Shown: piece by piece, positions 50,402 to 59,391 of the stretch
Layout: each line of letters starts with the position of its first letter
How positions within the stretch are numbered: position 1 is the first letter of the stretch
Source: Herpetosiphon giganteus
GTDB lineage: Bacteria > Chloroflexota > Chloroflexia > Chloroflexales > Herpetosiphonaceae
NCBI RefSeq assembly: GCF_016907925.1
Contig: NZ_JAFBCZ010000005.1
Coordinates: 1-64,000, forward strand
Reading direction: 5' to 3'
DNA length: 64,000 nt
Notes under the pieces: generated by a model
Seen by the model: only the letters and a program-made list of their open reading frames with translations
What the model was told of the DNA's origin: nothing
The model's database searches: none
Made by a program: the position numbers and the translations under genes

Positions 50402-50540
50402 TAGAACATAGAACATAGAATGAATCTGCTTAAATTATAAATATTCTTTACTCTATTTAATAATTATGCTATGCATAGTGATTATAAATTATTGATGAAG
50501 TATAATTAAATTTATGCTCTATGCTCTATGCTCTATGTTC
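50402..50540. repeat. Inverted 7-bp tandem repeats flanking an AT-rich core
   Basis: AGAACATAGAACATAGAAT just after the helicase stop and ATGCTCTATGCTCTATGCTC then TATGTTC at 50513-50540, roughly inverted copies of 7-base units (ATAGAAC / GCTCTAT). The core is AT-rich. It lies between the helicase gene and ribE; it could be a terminator, a slippage array or a small mobile element footprint. Confidence 0.6.
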
Positions 50541-50559
50541 TTACTAAAGGGAATATACA

Positions 50560-51171
50560 ATGTTTACAGGTATTATCGAAGAAATTGGCACAATTCTGGT
50601 GGCGAATACGGGCCTTGAGCGCGATAATAGCTTGCGCATCGGCTGTAATGTGGCAACCAGCGATGCCCAATTGGGCGATAGCATTGCAGTCAATGGCGTT
50701 TGTTTAACCGTAACTGCCTTTGAAGCCGATTGGTTTGAGGTTGGTTTAGCACCTGAAACCTTGCGCCGCACCAATTTGGGCCAACTCAAGGTTGGTAGCG
50801 CAGTTAATTTAGAGCGCGCGTTGGCCGCTGGGCGACGGATGGGCGGCCATTATGTGCAAGGCCACGTCGATGGTACTGGCGAAATTATCGCCATCGAGCC
50901 AGAGGGCGAATCCAAGGCAATTACGATTCGGGTTGCGCCAAGTTTGATGCGCTATATCGTCGAAAAAGGCTTTATTGCAGTTGATGGCACGAGCTTGACG
51001 ATTACCCGCACCACTGACGATAGTTTTGGCTTGGCGATTATTGCCCACACCCAAGCTTGGGCGATTATTGGCCAGCAGCAGGTTGGCGATACGGTCAATA
51101 TCGAAGTTGATATTTTGGCCAAGTATGTTGAAAATATCGTGCGCTTTGATCGCAAAATGCTTGCAGAATAA
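50560..51171 (+). CDS. ribE: Riboflavin synthase, alpha chain
   Basis: A 203-residue enzyme that converts two 6,7-dimethyl-8-ribityllumazine into riboflavin plus a pyrimidine. Two lumazine-synthase-like barrels are visible, each with its MFTGIIEE / VNGVCLTV and VDGTSLTIT signatures; GGHYVQGHVDGTGEI is the core of the second. The length is typical. AAAGGGAA precedes the ATG. Next in line are a methyltransferase gene and ribBA; ribD and ribH are not here. I looked for an FMN riboswitch upstream and saw none. Confidence 0.95.
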   Translation: MFTGIIEEIGTILVANTGLERDNSLRIGCNVATSDAQLGDSIAVNGVCLTVTAFEADWFEVGLAPETLRRTNLGQLKVGSAVNLERALAAGRRMGGHYVQGHVDGTGEIIAIEPEGESKAITIRVAPSLMRYIVEKGFIAVDGTSLTITRTTDDSFGLAIIAHTQAWAIIGQQQVGDTVNIEVDILAKYVENIVRFDRKMLAE

Positions 51172-51199
51172 GCGCCGTTTGCCTAGATGGAATAAATGA

Positions 51200-51946
51200 A
51201 TGATGTACAACGATTATGCCCGTTACTATGATGACGGGCAGCTCCATTTTAGCGTCTTGATGTTTGATTATTTGCAGCGTGTGCTGGAATTGCACCCAGT
51301 GCCTGGCCATTCGATGATCGATTTGGCGTGTGGCACGGGCACGTTGGCCTTGATGCATGCCGATTTGGGCTGGGATGTATTGGGCATTGATGCCTCGCGC
51401 GAGATGCTGCGCGTTGCCCAACGCAAGGCTCGTGGCGATGTTACTCAGCAACGCTCAATTCGCTTTCGCCGCGCCGATATGCGCGATTGGCAGGTCAGCC
51501 AGCCAGTGCAATTAGTCACCTGTTTTTATGATAGCCTGAATTATTTGCTTGAAGCAAGCGATTTGAATGCTACTTTTGGCTGTGTGGCGGCAGCGCTGGA
51601 GCCTGGTGGGCGCTGGATTTTCGATATTAACACGCCCTATTTTTTGGAGCATGTTTGGCAACCAGTCGAAATCGACGAGCGCGATGGCTACGTGCATATT
51701 ATGCATTCACAATTCGAGCCAGAACGCTGCATCTCGTGGTTGCAATTAACTGGTTTTGCTCAGCGCGATGATGGCTTGTTTGAACGATTTAGCGAGCAGC
51801 ATGCTGAACGCGGCTATAGCCAAGCCACATTAGAGCAACTTTTACGGGCAAACGGGTTTACAATAGAGGCCGTGTACGATTGTTTCGTGCTGACCGAACC
51901 AACCCCAATCAGCCATCGCTGGCTTTGGGTCTGTACCAAACAATGA
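51200..51946 (+). CDS. Class I SAM-dependent methyltransferase
   Basis: A 248-residue methyltransferase of the Rossmann type: motif I MIDLACGTGTLALMHADLG, motif II GIDASREMLRVAQ, motif III RRADMRDW, motif IV LVTCFYDSLNYL and GGRWIFDINTPYFLE. The N-terminal YNDYARYYDD resembles small-molecule MTases of the UbiE/CmoB group. It sits between ribE and ribBA and is probably co-transcribed. The substrate is unknown, and no obvious role in riboflavin biosynthesis follows from the sequence. Confidence 0.85.
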   Translation: MMYNDYARYYDDGQLHFSVLMFDYLQRVLELHPVPGHSMIDLACGTGTLALMHADLGWDVLGIDASREMLRVAQRKARGDVTQQRSIRFRRADMRDWQVSQPVQLVTCFYDSLNYLLEASDLNATFGCVAAALEPGGRWIFDINTPYFLEHVWQPVEIDERDGYVHIMHSQFEPERCISWLQLTGFAQRDDGLFERFSEQHAERGYSQATLEQLLRANGFTIEAVYDCFVLTEPTPISHRWLWVCTKQ

Positions 51947-51976
51947 GTGTTTGATTGTCGCATAAGGAGTCAAGCT

Positions 51977-53206
51977 ATGCCGTTGGCAAGCATCGAAGAA
52001 GCACTGCAAGATTATGCAGCCGGAAAAATGGTGATCATCGTCGACGATGAAGATCGCGAAAACGAGGGTGATCTGGCATGTGCTGCCCAGTTTGTTACGC
52101 CACAGGCAATTAATTTTATGGCCAAAGAAGGCCGTGGGCTGATCTGTTTGGCCATCACTGGTCAGCGCCTCGACGAGTTGGAAATTCCTATGATGGTGAC
52201 CTCGAATAATTCCAAATTTGGTACGAATTTCACCGTTTCAATCGAAGCAGCGCAAGGCGTAACCACGGGCATTTCAGCCTATGATCGAGCGCATACCATC
52301 CAAACCGTGATTAATCCCAACTCCAAGCCAAGCGATATTTCGCGGCCTGGCCATGTGTTTCCGTTGCGCGCTGCCGAGGGCGGCGTATTGCGGCGGGTTG
52401 GCCAAACCGAAGCCTCGGTTGATTTGGCCCGCTTGGCTGGTTTGTATCCAGCAGGGGTTATCTGCGAAATTATGAATGACGATGGCACGATGGCGCGCAT
52501 GCCCGACCTCACCGTCTTTGGCGAAAAGCATGATCTGAAAATTATTAGCGTCGAGCAATTGATTCGCTATCGCCGCGAACGTGAATTTTTGGTGACGCGT
52601 ACCGCCGAGGCTCGCTTGCCAACGGCCTATGGCGAATTTCAAATTATCTCCTACGAAAGCAAAATCGATACACCTGACCAACAAGCCAAAGAAGCCGTGG
52701 CCTTGATTATGGGCGATATTTCAACCGACGAGCCTGTGCTGGTGCGCGTTCACTCAGAATGTTTAACCGGCGATGCCTTTGGCTCGTTGCGCTGCGATTG
52801 TGGCCCGCAACTGGAAAAAGCTATGCAACGCATTGCCCAAGAAGGCCGTGGCGTATTGCTCTATTTGCGCCAAGAAGGTCGTGGCATTGGCCTGACCAAC
52901 AAAATTCGTGCCTATATGCTGCAAGATCAAGGCTTAGATACGGTTGAGGCCAACGAACGCTTGGGCTTCCCTGCTGATTTACGCGATTATGGCTTGGGCG
53001 CTCAAATGTTGGCCGATTTGGGCTTGCGCGATTTACGTTTGTTAACCAATAATCCCAAAAAGATTATTGGCTTTGAAGGCTATGGCTTGCACGTTGTCGA
53101 ACAGCTTTCCCTAGAAACCGACCCAAATAGCGAAAACCAAGCTTATTTGCGTACCAAGCGCGAACGCATGGGCCATACCTTGTCGAATTTGAATTCAGCG
53201 GAATAA
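51977..53206 (+). CDS. ribBA: RibBA: DHBP synthase / GTP cyclohydrolase II
   Basis: A 409-residue bifunctional riboflavin enzyme. The N-terminal DHBP synthase half contains [16 protein letters not shown] with the acidic catalytic cluster and [12 protein letters not shown]; the C-terminal GTP cyclohydrolase II half has [20 protein letters not shown] with three Zn Cys, [18 protein letters not shown] and [15 protein letters not shown]. It makes two precursors of riboflavin, ribulose-phosphate-derived DHBP and the pyrimidine. AAGGAG precedes the ATG at 51977; a longer frame is not needed. It converges with radC with one base between stops. Confidence 0.97.
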   Translation: MPLASIEEALQDYAAGKMVIIVDDEDRENEGDLACAAQFVTPQAINFMAKEGRGLICLAITGQRLDELEIPMMVTSNNSKFGTNFTVSIEAAQGVTTGISAYDRAHTIQTVINPNSKPSDISRPGHVFPLRAAEGGVLRRVGQTEASVDLARLAGLYPAGVICEIMNDDGTMARMPDLTVFGEKHDLKIISVEQLIRYRREREFLVTRTAEARLPTAYGEFQIISYESKIDTPDQQAKEAVALIMGDISTDEPVLVRVHSECLTGDAFGSLRCDCGPQLEKAMQRIAQEGRGVLLYLRQEGRGIGLTNKIRAYMLQDQGLDTVEANERLGFPADLRDYGLGAQMLADLGLRDLRLLTNNPKKIIGFEGYGLHVVEQLSLETDPNSENQAYLRTKRERMGHTLSNLNSAE

Positions 53207-53207
53207 C

Positions 53208-53903
53208 TTACAACCAAGCCAAGCGCCGTTCGCGCATACTGACCCAGCGTGCTTGACCGATCACCAAATGGTCAAGCACGTCAATATCGAGCAATTGCCC
53301 AGCCTGAATCAATTGTTTGGTCACCAAAATATCGTCGGGCGAGGGCGTTGGGTCGCCGCTTGGGTGATTATGCACAACGATAATTGCCGCCGCATTCAGC
53401 CGAATCGGCTCGCGAAACACCTCGGCAATGCGCACGCTGGCGCTATTCAACGAGCCAATTGTCACGTTTTCGATTTTCAGCACATGGTTTTTGGTGTTGA
53501 GAATGACAACTCGCAGATGCTCCTTATCCAAATGGCTCATCTCAACTTGCAGCAAGCCCACCACATCGGCTGGTGATGTAATTTGCAGCGGCTGGTTGGG
53601 TGCTGCCAGCAGCAAACGCCGCCCAATTTCTAGCGCGGCTTTGATATGGGCTGCTTTAGCCTCGCCCATTCCACGTACTCGACATAAATCGCTGAACTCG
53701 ATCTTTTGCAGGCCATGCCAACCGCCATGTTCGCGCAGCAATAATTGCGCAAGTTGAATCACATTCATGCCTTGCACGCCCACTCGCAGCAAAATCGCCA
53801 AAATCTCAGCATCAGACAATGCTTGCGGCCCAAAGTCGCGCAGGCGTTCGCGTGGCTGTTCACTGGATGGTAATTCCTTAATTGAGATAAAATAGTTGCT
53901 CAT
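53208..53903 (-). CDS. radC: RadC-family JAB/MPN protein
   Basis: A 231-residue protein. An N-terminal UPF0758-type domain with LPSSEQPRERLRDFGPQALS and a HhH (LCRVRGMGEAKAAHIKAAL) precedes the JAMM domain with HNHPSGDPTPSPDD (two His, Ser, Asp), as in zinc isopeptidase-like folds. Despite its name, a repair role is not established in most bacteria. It is divergent from a sensor kinase gene and convergent with ribBA. Confidence 0.93.
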   Translation of the reverse strand: MSNYFISIKELPSSEQPRERLRDFGPQALSDAEILAILLRVGVQGMNVIQLAQLLLREHGGWHGLQKIEFSDLCRVRGMGEAKAAHIKAALEIGRRLLLAAPNQPLQITSPADVVGLLQVEMSHLDKEHLRVVILNTKNHVLKIENVTIGSLNSASVRIAEVFREPIRLNAAAIIVVHNHPSGDPTPSPDDILVTKQLIQAGQLLDIDVLDHLVIGQARWVSMRERRLAWL

Positions 53904-54009
53904 ACTATCGAACTCGCACTAAAATGGTTGGTAGTGGAGAGCCACAACGGTGGCAAATTTGGCATGCTTGGCTATGAATTTGGCAAAATTGGCCAAAAAG
54001 GTGTTGATA

Positions 54010-55152
54010 ATGAGCAATGATCCAGCGGTGTTGGCGCGCCGAAACCATGAATTGACGATTTTGAATCAGGTTGCCGAGGCCCTTAACCGGAGCAATCAGC
54101 TTGATCAGGCGTTACAAACCGTTTTGGAATTGGTGACAGAGTTGCTTGGTTTGCACACGGGTTGGGTTTGGCTGCTGCGCGATGATCAAACGACCCATTA
54201 TTTGGCGGCGGCTTACCATTTGCCTCCGGTGTTGTGCCACCCCCAAGCCTTGGAAGATGATTGTTATTGTTTGGAGCGTTTTCGTGACGATAATTTGGAA
54301 CGCGCGGCCAATATCAGCGTGATTCGTTGTAGTCGTTTACGCCATGTGCCGCAAGGCACTGCTGAGGTACGCTTCCATTCGTCGATTCCCTTGATGGCCC
54401 ATGGCCGCAAACTAGGGGTTTTTAATGTGGCCAGCCCCGATTGGTGCGAATTGAGCGCCGATGATTTGCGCTTATTGCACACCGTCGGCGATTTGCTGAG
54501 CATGGCGATTGAGCGCACCCGTTTGTTTGAACGCTCGCTGAGCTTAGGTGCGGTCGAGGAGCGCAACCGAATTGCCCGCGAAATCCATGATACCTTGGCC
54601 CAAGGCCTGACTGCGGTTTTGTTGCAACTCGAAACCGCCGATGCTCTGCTCGAGGTTGGTGCAACTGAACGGGGCCGCGCGAAAATTCATCAAGCCCTGC
54701 AATGGACGCGCTATAATCTTGATGAGGCACGGCGTTCGGTGCTTGATCTGCGGGCCGCGCCCTTGGAAGGCCGGAGTTTGGTCGAGGCATTGGCAACTTT
54801 GAACCACGAACATGATCCATTTAGCTTTGAATTGCAAACAATTGGTGGCTTGCAGCCGTTGCCCTTACGAATTGAGGTTGGTTTGTTGCGAATTGTGCAA
54901 GAAGCCTTGAATAATGTGCGCCAGCACGCCCACGCCAGCCAGGTGGTGGTCGAATATCATGCTACGCCAAGCCAGATTGAAATTTGCGTGCATGACAATG
55001 GCTGTGGTTTCGACCCAACCCTTGCCAAACCCCAGCATTTTGGCTTAATTGGTATGAATGAACGCACCCGCTTGCTTGGCGGCAGCCTTGAAATCAAAAG
55101 CACCCTTGGCGCTGGTACCGAGGTTTGTATTGCCGTGCCATTAGGGAGTTAA
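54010..55152 (+). CDS. GAF histidine kinase with four Cys in the sensor (HisKA_3)
   Basis: A 380-residue cytosolic kinase. GAF domain at about 15-170 with Cys76, Cys85, Cys87 and Cys107 (LCHPQALEDDCYCLERF, VIRCSRL), a set that may bind an iron-sulfur cluster as in redox-sensing GAF kinases. HisKA_3 contains EERNRIAREIHDTLAQGL with His193, then HATPase_c (EALNNVRQHAHAS, DNGCGFDP). The ATG at 54010 follows AAGGTG at a suitable distance. It is 4 bases from its response regulator gene. Oxygen, NO or redox sensing is inferred. Confidence 0.87.
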   Translation: MSNDPAVLARRNHELTILNQVAEALNRSNQLDQALQTVLELVTELLGLHTGWVWLLRDDQTTHYLAAAYHLPPVLCHPQALEDDCYCLERFRDDNLERAANISVIRCSRLRHVPQGTAEVRFHSSIPLMAHGRKLGVFNVASPDWCELSADDLRLLHTVGDLLSMAIERTRLFERSLSLGAVEERNRIAREIHDTLAQGLTAVLLQLETADALLEVGATERGRAKIHQALQWTRYNLDEARRSVLDLRAAPLEGRSLVEALATLNHEHDPFSFELQTIGGLQPLPLRIEVGLLRIVQEALNNVRQHAHASQVVVEYHATPSQIEICVHDNGCGFDPTLAKPQHFGLIGMNERTRLLGGSLEIKSTLGAGTEVCIAVPLGS

Positions 55153-55156
55153 ATCC

Positions 55157-55777
55157 ATGATTCGAATGCTTGTTGTTGACGATCATCCGGTGGTGCGCGA
55201 GGGCTTGGTTGCTATTTTGAGCACCCAAGCCGATTTTGCGGTGATTGGCGAGGCCAGCGATGGCCGTCAAGCCTTGGCATTGTGCCAGCAACTTCAGCCC
55301 GATTTGCTGCTGCTTGACCTTGAATTGCCAGAATTAGATGGCGTTGCGGTGCTCGAACAGCTCGATTTAGCGGCATCTGAGCTACGAGTTTTAGTCTTTA
55401 CTGCGTTTGATACTGACGAGCGGATTATTGGGGCGGTGCGGGCTGGCGCACAGGGCTATTTGCTTAAAGGTGCGCCGCGCGACGAATTATTTGCCGCAAT
55501 TCGTTTGATTCATGCTGGTGGCTCTACTTTGCACCCGTTGATTGCCTCGAAATTGTTGCGCCAAGTGCAGCGCGATACCAGCTTGGTTGAATTAACTCCG
55601 CGTGAGCACGAAGTTTTGCAAGAATTAGCCCAAGGCTTTGCTAATAAACAGATTGCCTATACATTGAATATTACTGAACGCACGGTTAAGTTTCATCTTA
55701 ACAGCATTTTTCAAAAGCTTGGCGCACATAATCGTACCGAAGCGGTATCGATTGCCTATGAACGCCAATTAATTTAG
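55157..55777 (+). CDS. NarL/LuxR-type response regulator
   Basis: A 206-residue regulator: receiver domain with phospho-acceptor D54 in LLLLDLELPELDG and switch residues in LVFTAFD; LuxR HTH at about 142-200 (LTPREHEVLQELAQGFANKQ, ITERTVKFHLNSIFQKL). It is the cognate partner of the GAF kinase, 4 bases downstream. TTAGGGAG precedes the ATG. Targets are unknown; by analogy with NarL-type pairs, redox or respiratory genes are possible, and the nirK module is in the same window but has CRP-type sites instead. Confidence 0.93.
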   Translation: MIRMLVVDDHPVVREGLVAILSTQADFAVIGEASDGRQALALCQQLQPDLLLLDLELPELDGVAVLEQLDLAASELRVLVFTAFDTDERIIGAVRAGAQGYLLKGAPRDELFAAIRLIHAGGSTLHPLIASKLLRQVQRDTSLVELTPREHEVLQELAQGFANKQIAYTLNITERTVKFHLNSIFQKLGAHNRTEAVSIAYERQLI

Positions 55778-55794
55778 CTAGGTTGATATTTGTT

Positions 55795-56412
55795 ATGACT
55801 CCAACTCGTTATCAAATTCCTGCCAACGAGCATGAATTTGAACAAGATATTAAACACTCGCGCTTTATTGCTACGGTGGTGCATGCACCAACCTTGGCTG
55901 AAGCTAAACAAGCAATTTCCACAATTGCCGCGCGTTATCCCGATGCAAACCACAATTGTTGGGCGTTTCAGATTGGGCTTGGCCCACACGCTGAAATTGG
56001 CTCGTCGGACGATGGTGAGCCTGCTGGCACAGCTGGCCGCCCGATGTTGCAAGTCTTACAGGGCAGTGGCATTGGCGATATTGCAGCAGTCGTAACCCGT
56101 TATTTTGGCGGCATCAAATTAGGCACTGGCGGCTTGGTACGCGCTTATAGCGGAACCTTGCAAAAAGCGCTCAACGATTTACCAACCAAAGAACAAGTTA
56201 TTCGCCGCACTGGCATGGTCACAATTAATTATAATCAATATGAAGTATTGCGCCGTTTGCTCAATACATTTGATCCGGTGATTGAAAGTGAAGATTTTGC
56301 CAGCGATATTACCTTGATGCTGGCATTGCCTCAAGATCGCTGGCAAGAATGTGCTGTGGCTATTCGTGAATTAACCTATGCTGAAAGCGAATTAATTGCC
56401 CTCGATGATTAA
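55795..56412 (+). CDS. YigZ/IMPACT family protein (UPF0029)
   Basis: A 205-residue protein with the UPF0029 N-terminal fold: IKHSRFIATVVHAPT, HNCWAFQIGLG, SDDGEPAGTAGRPML and AAVVTRYFGGIKLGTGGLVR, followed by a YigZ C-terminal ferredoxin-like domain (about 135-200). IMPACT proteins bind translation factors or ribosomes in eukaryotes; the bacterial role is unclear. ATG 55795, 17 bases after the response regulator stop. It ends overlapping the convergent GNAT gene by 4 bases. Confidence 0.92.
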   Translation: MTPTRYQIPANEHEFEQDIKHSRFIATVVHAPTLAEAKQAISTIAARYPDANHNCWAFQIGLGPHAEIGSSDDGEPAGTAGRPMLQVLQGSGIGDIAAVVTRYFGGIKLGTGGLVRAYSGTLQKALNDLPTKEQVIRRTGMVTINYNQYEVLRRLLNTFDPVIESEDFASDITLMLALPQDRWQECAVAIRELTYAESELIALDD

Positions 56413-56966
56413 ATAATCGGCGTTGTGTGATCCATTTCAAAGTGAATATTTTGAAATTCGCCTTGATCTGGCCGATCGTCGTAGATTTCGCTGGTTGGCA
56501 GTGAGCGCCAAAAATGCTCGGCTCCGGCAATCGCTGGGTTGGTATGCAGATAAATTGTACGATATGTACCTTCATTGAGAATCCAATCGCGGGTTAAGCT
56601 CACCAAGCGGCGTGCTAAGCCCGCTCGACGATGATCTGAAGCAACATAAACCCGCACGAGTTGAGCGGTTTCGGCGGTGCTATAGCGTTCAACCAGCCAT
56701 TCGGGCTTGTAAGGCGCTTTGGGGCCACTAGTGCGCACCGCGCAGGTGCCGACGACCTCGCCAGTTGCCTTAACGACCGCCACAAACAGCACTTGGCGTG
56801 GATTTGCCAGATAGGCTCCGGCTAAATTATCAACGTCAGCATGCCATTTGGCAACGTAGCCAATGCCAAAATCGTGCTCAAAGGTGTGTAACATTAGCTG
56901 GCGTGCTCCCGCCAAATCAGCGGTCGTTGCTTCGCGCAGCATATAGATTCCATGATCAAGGCTCAT
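56409..56966 (-). CDS. GNAT-family N-acetyltransferase
   Basis: A 185-residue acetyltransferase with a compact GNAT fold: YMLREATTADLAGARQLM at the start, FVAVVKATGEVVGTCAVRTS as strands 2-4, and VRVYVASDHRRAGLARRL as the acetyl-CoA loop (R-R-x-G-x-A). The acceptor is unknown. A TGAGGTATT site precedes the ATG at 56966. It converges with the IMPACT-family gene; the tRNA-Leu gene starts 98 bases upstream on the other strand. Confidence 0.87.
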   Translation of the reverse strand: MSLDHGIYMLREATTADLAGARQLMLHTFEHDFGIGYVAKWHADVDNLAGAYLANPRQVLFVAVVKATGEVVGTCAVRTSGPKAPYKPEWLVERYSTAETAQLVRVYVASDHRRAGLARRLVSLTRDWILNEGTYRTIYLHTNPAIAGAEHFWRSLPTSEIYDDRPDQGEFQNIHFEMDHTTPII

Positions 56967-57023
56967 ACCAATACCTCATATGGTTAAATTACTGATATAT
57001 TATATCAATAAACGGAAACTAAT

Positions 57024-57052
57024 TTGCCAAAAAATCTAATATGCGCTATAAT
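57024..57052 (+). promoter_or_regulatory. Sigma-70 promoter of tRNA-Leu
   Basis: TTGCCA at 57024-57029 and TATAAT at 57047-57052, 17-base spacing, 12 bases before the tRNA start. Confidence 0.75.
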
Positions 57053-57064
57053 CTTGCTCGTTGC

Positions 57065-57150
57065 GCCGAGGTGGCGGAATGGCAGACGCTGAGGTCTTAA
57101 ACATCTCTCCTCGCAAGGGGGTGCGGGTTCGACTCCCGCCCTCGGCACCA
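57065..57150 (+). tRNA. tRNA-Leu(UAA)
   Basis: An 86-base cloverleaf with acceptor stem GCCGAGG (57065-57071) / CCTCGGC (57140-57146), an encoded CCA end, and a long class II variable arm. The anticodon stem GAGGT/ATCTC (one G-U pair) encloses the loop CTTAAAC, giving anticodon TAA. T arm GCGGG-TTCGACT-CCCGC is intact. Confidence 0.96.
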
Positions 57151-57154
57151 ACCA

Positions 57155-57187
57155 CAGGCTTGTTGATCGCACAGATCAGCGGGCCTG
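57155..57187 (+). terminator. Hairpin after tRNA-Leu
   Basis: CAGGCTTGTTGATC (57155-57168) pairs with GATCAGCGGGCCTG (57174-57187) with minor mismatches, followed by CTGTTATTT. A likely intrinsic terminator. Confidence 0.6.
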
Positions 57188-57259
57188 CTGTTATTTAATC
57201 AATTAAAAAAGCTAGCTTTTGGTATACTAACAACGACGTTTTTTAGCTGAGGAACTGCT

Positions 57260-58315
57260 ATGCGCCGTTGGATTTGGCTCTTACTACTTGCTGGTTTATT
57301 GCCTCGCGCCGCCGCTGCCCATAATTTATGCTTCGTCGAAGTTAACAACCCCTATTGTTTGGAAGAACCGTTCAGTGATTATTGGGATGATAACGGCGGC
57401 TTGCCAGTTTTTGGCTACCCAATTACCTTTGCCAAAGCCGAACCCAACCCAGATACTGGGATGAGTTATCATACCCAATGGCTCGAACGCAATCGCTTTG
57501 AAGTGCACCCAGAAAATGCGGGCACGGCCTATGAAGTGCTCTTGGGCTTGTTGGGCAAAGAACGCTTGCAGCAGCTTGGGCGTGAGGTTGCAGCCCGTGA
57601 AACTGGCCCAGTTGAAGGGTGTTTGTGGTTTGAAGAAACTGGCCATAACGTCTGCGATCAAAGCAATGGGCTTGGTTTCAAAAGCTATTGGCAATCGCAT
57701 GGCTTGAAGATTGATGGTTTGGATAATTATGCCCGTTCGTTGCAACTCTTTGGTTTGCCCTTGACCGGAGTGAATCTTGAAACCAACGCCAATGGCGATA
57801 CGGTGCAAACCCAATGGTTTGAGCGGGCGCGGCTCGAATGGCACCCCAGTAATCCTGACGAATTTAAAGTTTTGTTGGGTTTGTTGGGCAAAGAAGTTTT
57901 GGACAACAGAGGCGTGATTCCGCAGCCACAGCCGCAGCCGCCAGTAACGCCAACGCCTGCGCCGATTGTTACCCCAACGCCTGCACCACCGCCACCATCA
58001 TTTAATAATTGCCAAGCCGACCCAACCGTGGCCAGCAATTATCCTGTGAAAATTGTGAGCGTCAATAAAAAGACTGAAACGGTGGTGCTGCAAAATGTAA
58101 GCAATGCTCCAGTGGCGATTGATGGCTGGAGAATTTGCAGCATTCGCGGCAACCAATTGCATGCAACATTGAGTGGTAGCCTTGCTGCTGGCGAAACCCG
58201 CCCAATTAATTCGACTGCAACTGGCTCAATTTGGAATGACAAAGATAATGATAATGCTTCGTTGTATGATGCAGAAGGCCGCTTGATTTCATTCTTGCAA
58301 GATCCTGCTAAATAA
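57260..58315 (+). CDS. Secreted protein with Chloroflexi-type repeats and lamin-tail domain
   Basis: A 351-residue exported protein. Signal peptide RRWIWLLLLAGLLPRAAAAH, then two repeats of a Trp/Tyr-rich module (FSDYWDDNGGLPVFGYPITF, YHTQWLERNRFEVHP; and FKSYWQSHGLKI, VQTQWFERARLEWHP), each ending LLGLLGKE. A Pro/Thr linker (about 228-250) leads to a C-terminal lamin-tail-like domain (about 262-350: VKIVSVNKKTETVVLQNVSN, IDGWRICSIRG). Extracellular binding is likely; no catalytic site is seen. A TATACT box at 57223-57228 lies upstream. Confidence 0.75.
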   Translation: MRRWIWLLLLAGLLPRAAAAHNLCFVEVNNPYCLEEPFSDYWDDNGGLPVFGYPITFAKAEPNPDTGMSYHTQWLERNRFEVHPENAGTAYEVLLGLLGKERLQQLGREVAARETGPVEGCLWFEETGHNVCDQSNGLGFKSYWQSHGLKIDGLDNYARSLQLFGLPLTGVNLETNANGDTVQTQWFERARLEWHPSNPDEFKVLLGLLGKEVLDNRGVIPQPQPQPPVTPTPAPIVTPTPAPPPPSFNNCQADPTVASNYPVKIVSVNKKTETVVLQNVSNAPVAIDGWRICSIRGNQLHATLSGSLAAGETRPINSTATGSIWNDKDNDNASLYDAEGRLISFLQDPAK

Positions 58316-58320
58316 CAAAA

Positions 58321-58349
58321 ATGGGCGCTAGGTTTTGCCTAGCGCCCAT
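58321..58349. terminator. Bidirectional terminator hairpin
   Basis: ATGGGCGCTAGG pairs perfectly with CCTAGCGCCCAT around TTTTG. On the minus strand TTTTTG follows, so it also ends the acpS transcript. Confidence 0.85.
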
Positions 58350-58363
58350 TGATTCTATTTGAG

Positions 58364-58747
58364 CTAGCCCATGCCTACCACAAACGCGATTGCTTGCTCG
58401 CCGCTGTGTGAAAGGCTGACCGACCAATGACGAATGCCGAGTTCTTCGGAGCGTTGTTGGGCTGCGCCGTGGAGCCGCAACATCGGCTTGCCTTGGGGAT
58501 CGTTGGCTACTTCAATCTCGCGCCATGCAACCGAACAAGCGGGGTGGCCGATGCCCTTTAATCCAACGCCAAGGGCTTTGGCGGCAGCTTCCTTGGCTGC
58601 CCAGCGCGCCGCGAGCGATTGAGCACTATCGCGACAACGCAACCATTCTGCTTCGGTCCACACGCGGCGGGCAAAACGCTGGCCCCAACGCGAAACTGCC
58701 TGATTAATCCGATCGATCTCAATTAAATCAACACCTGTTACCAACAT
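58364..58747 (-). CDS. acpS: Holo-[acyl-carrier-protein] synthase
   Basis: A 127-residue phosphopantetheinyl transferase that adds the 4'-phosphopantetheine arm of CoA to apo-ACP. Motifs GVDLIEIDRI (Mg-binding Asp) and LAARWAAKEAAAKALGVG (Glu and Lys of the active site) are intact, and the end HWSVSLSHSGEQAIAFVVG is typical. AAGTAAAAGCGT precedes the ATG. The dcd gene lies 80 bases upstream on the same strand. Confidence 0.95.
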   Translation of the reverse strand: MLVTGVDLIEIDRINQAVSRWGQRFARRVWTEAEWLRCRDSAQSLAARWAAKEAAAKALGVGLKGIGHPACSVAWREIEVANDPQGKPMLRLHGAAQQRSEELGIRHWSVSLSHSGEQAIAFVVGMG

Positions 58748-58827
58748 ACGCTTTTACTTCCTTGCTACCACGAACATGGTGGTTGCTTGTATTGTAGGCT
58801 GATTTATTAAAATGGCCAAATTAATAA

Positions 58828-59382
58828 TTAAATTCGGGGCAAGGTTACGCCTGTTTGGCCTTGATACTTGCCCGAACGATCATCATAGGCCACGTCTGGC
58901 AACTCGTCGCCCTCGAAAAACAGCACTTGGGCGATGCCTTCGTTGGCGTAAATTTTGGCTGGCAATGGCGTTGTGTTGCTAATTTCAATCGTCACATAGC
59001 CTTCCCAGCCTGGCTCGAAGGGCGTTACATTCGCGATCAGACCACATCTTGCATAGGTCGATTTGCCGACGCACACACATAGCACATTGCGCGGAATGCG
59101 GAAGTATTCGATCGTGCGGCAGAGCACAAACGAGTTTGGTGGAATGATACAGACATCAGCTTTGACATCGACGAATGAACGTGGATCGAAGTTTTTGGGG
59201 TCGATCACCGCTGAATTGACGTTGGTGAAAATTTTAAATTCATCAGCGATCCGAATATCATAGCCATACGACGACAAGCCGTATGAGACGACTCCGCCGC
59301 GCACTTGGCCATCGATAAATGGCTCGATCATGCCATGTTCTTGGGCCATGCGCTTAATCCAGCGATCAGCTTTGATTGACAT
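58828..59382 (-). CDS. dcd: dCTP deaminase
   Basis: A 184-residue nucleotide enzyme that deaminates dCTP to dUTP (or, if bifunctional, on to dUMP). Signature: [20 protein letters not shown] at the substrate loop, [40 protein letters not shown] with Ser-Arg, and [20 protein letters not shown]. The length is normal. AAGGAG precedes the ATG at 59382. It lies between acpS and the REC-RodZ-like gene, all on the minus strand. Confidence 0.96.
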   Translation of the reverse strand: MSIKADRWIKRMAQEHGMIEPFIDGQVRGGVVSYGLSSYGYDIRIADEFKIFTNVNSAVIDPKNFDPRSFVDVKADVCIIPPNSFVLCRTIEYFRIPRNVLCVCVGKSTYARCGLIANVTPFEPGWEGYVTIEISNTTPLPAKIYANEGIAQVLFFEGDELPDVAYDDRSGKYQGQTGVTLPRI

Positions 59383-59391
59383 ATAAACTCC

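Noticed and set aside
50402-50559. FMN riboswitch ahead of ribE
   Set aside because: None of the conserved RFN box segments (AGGGNNGGG, GGCN-type cores) is present.
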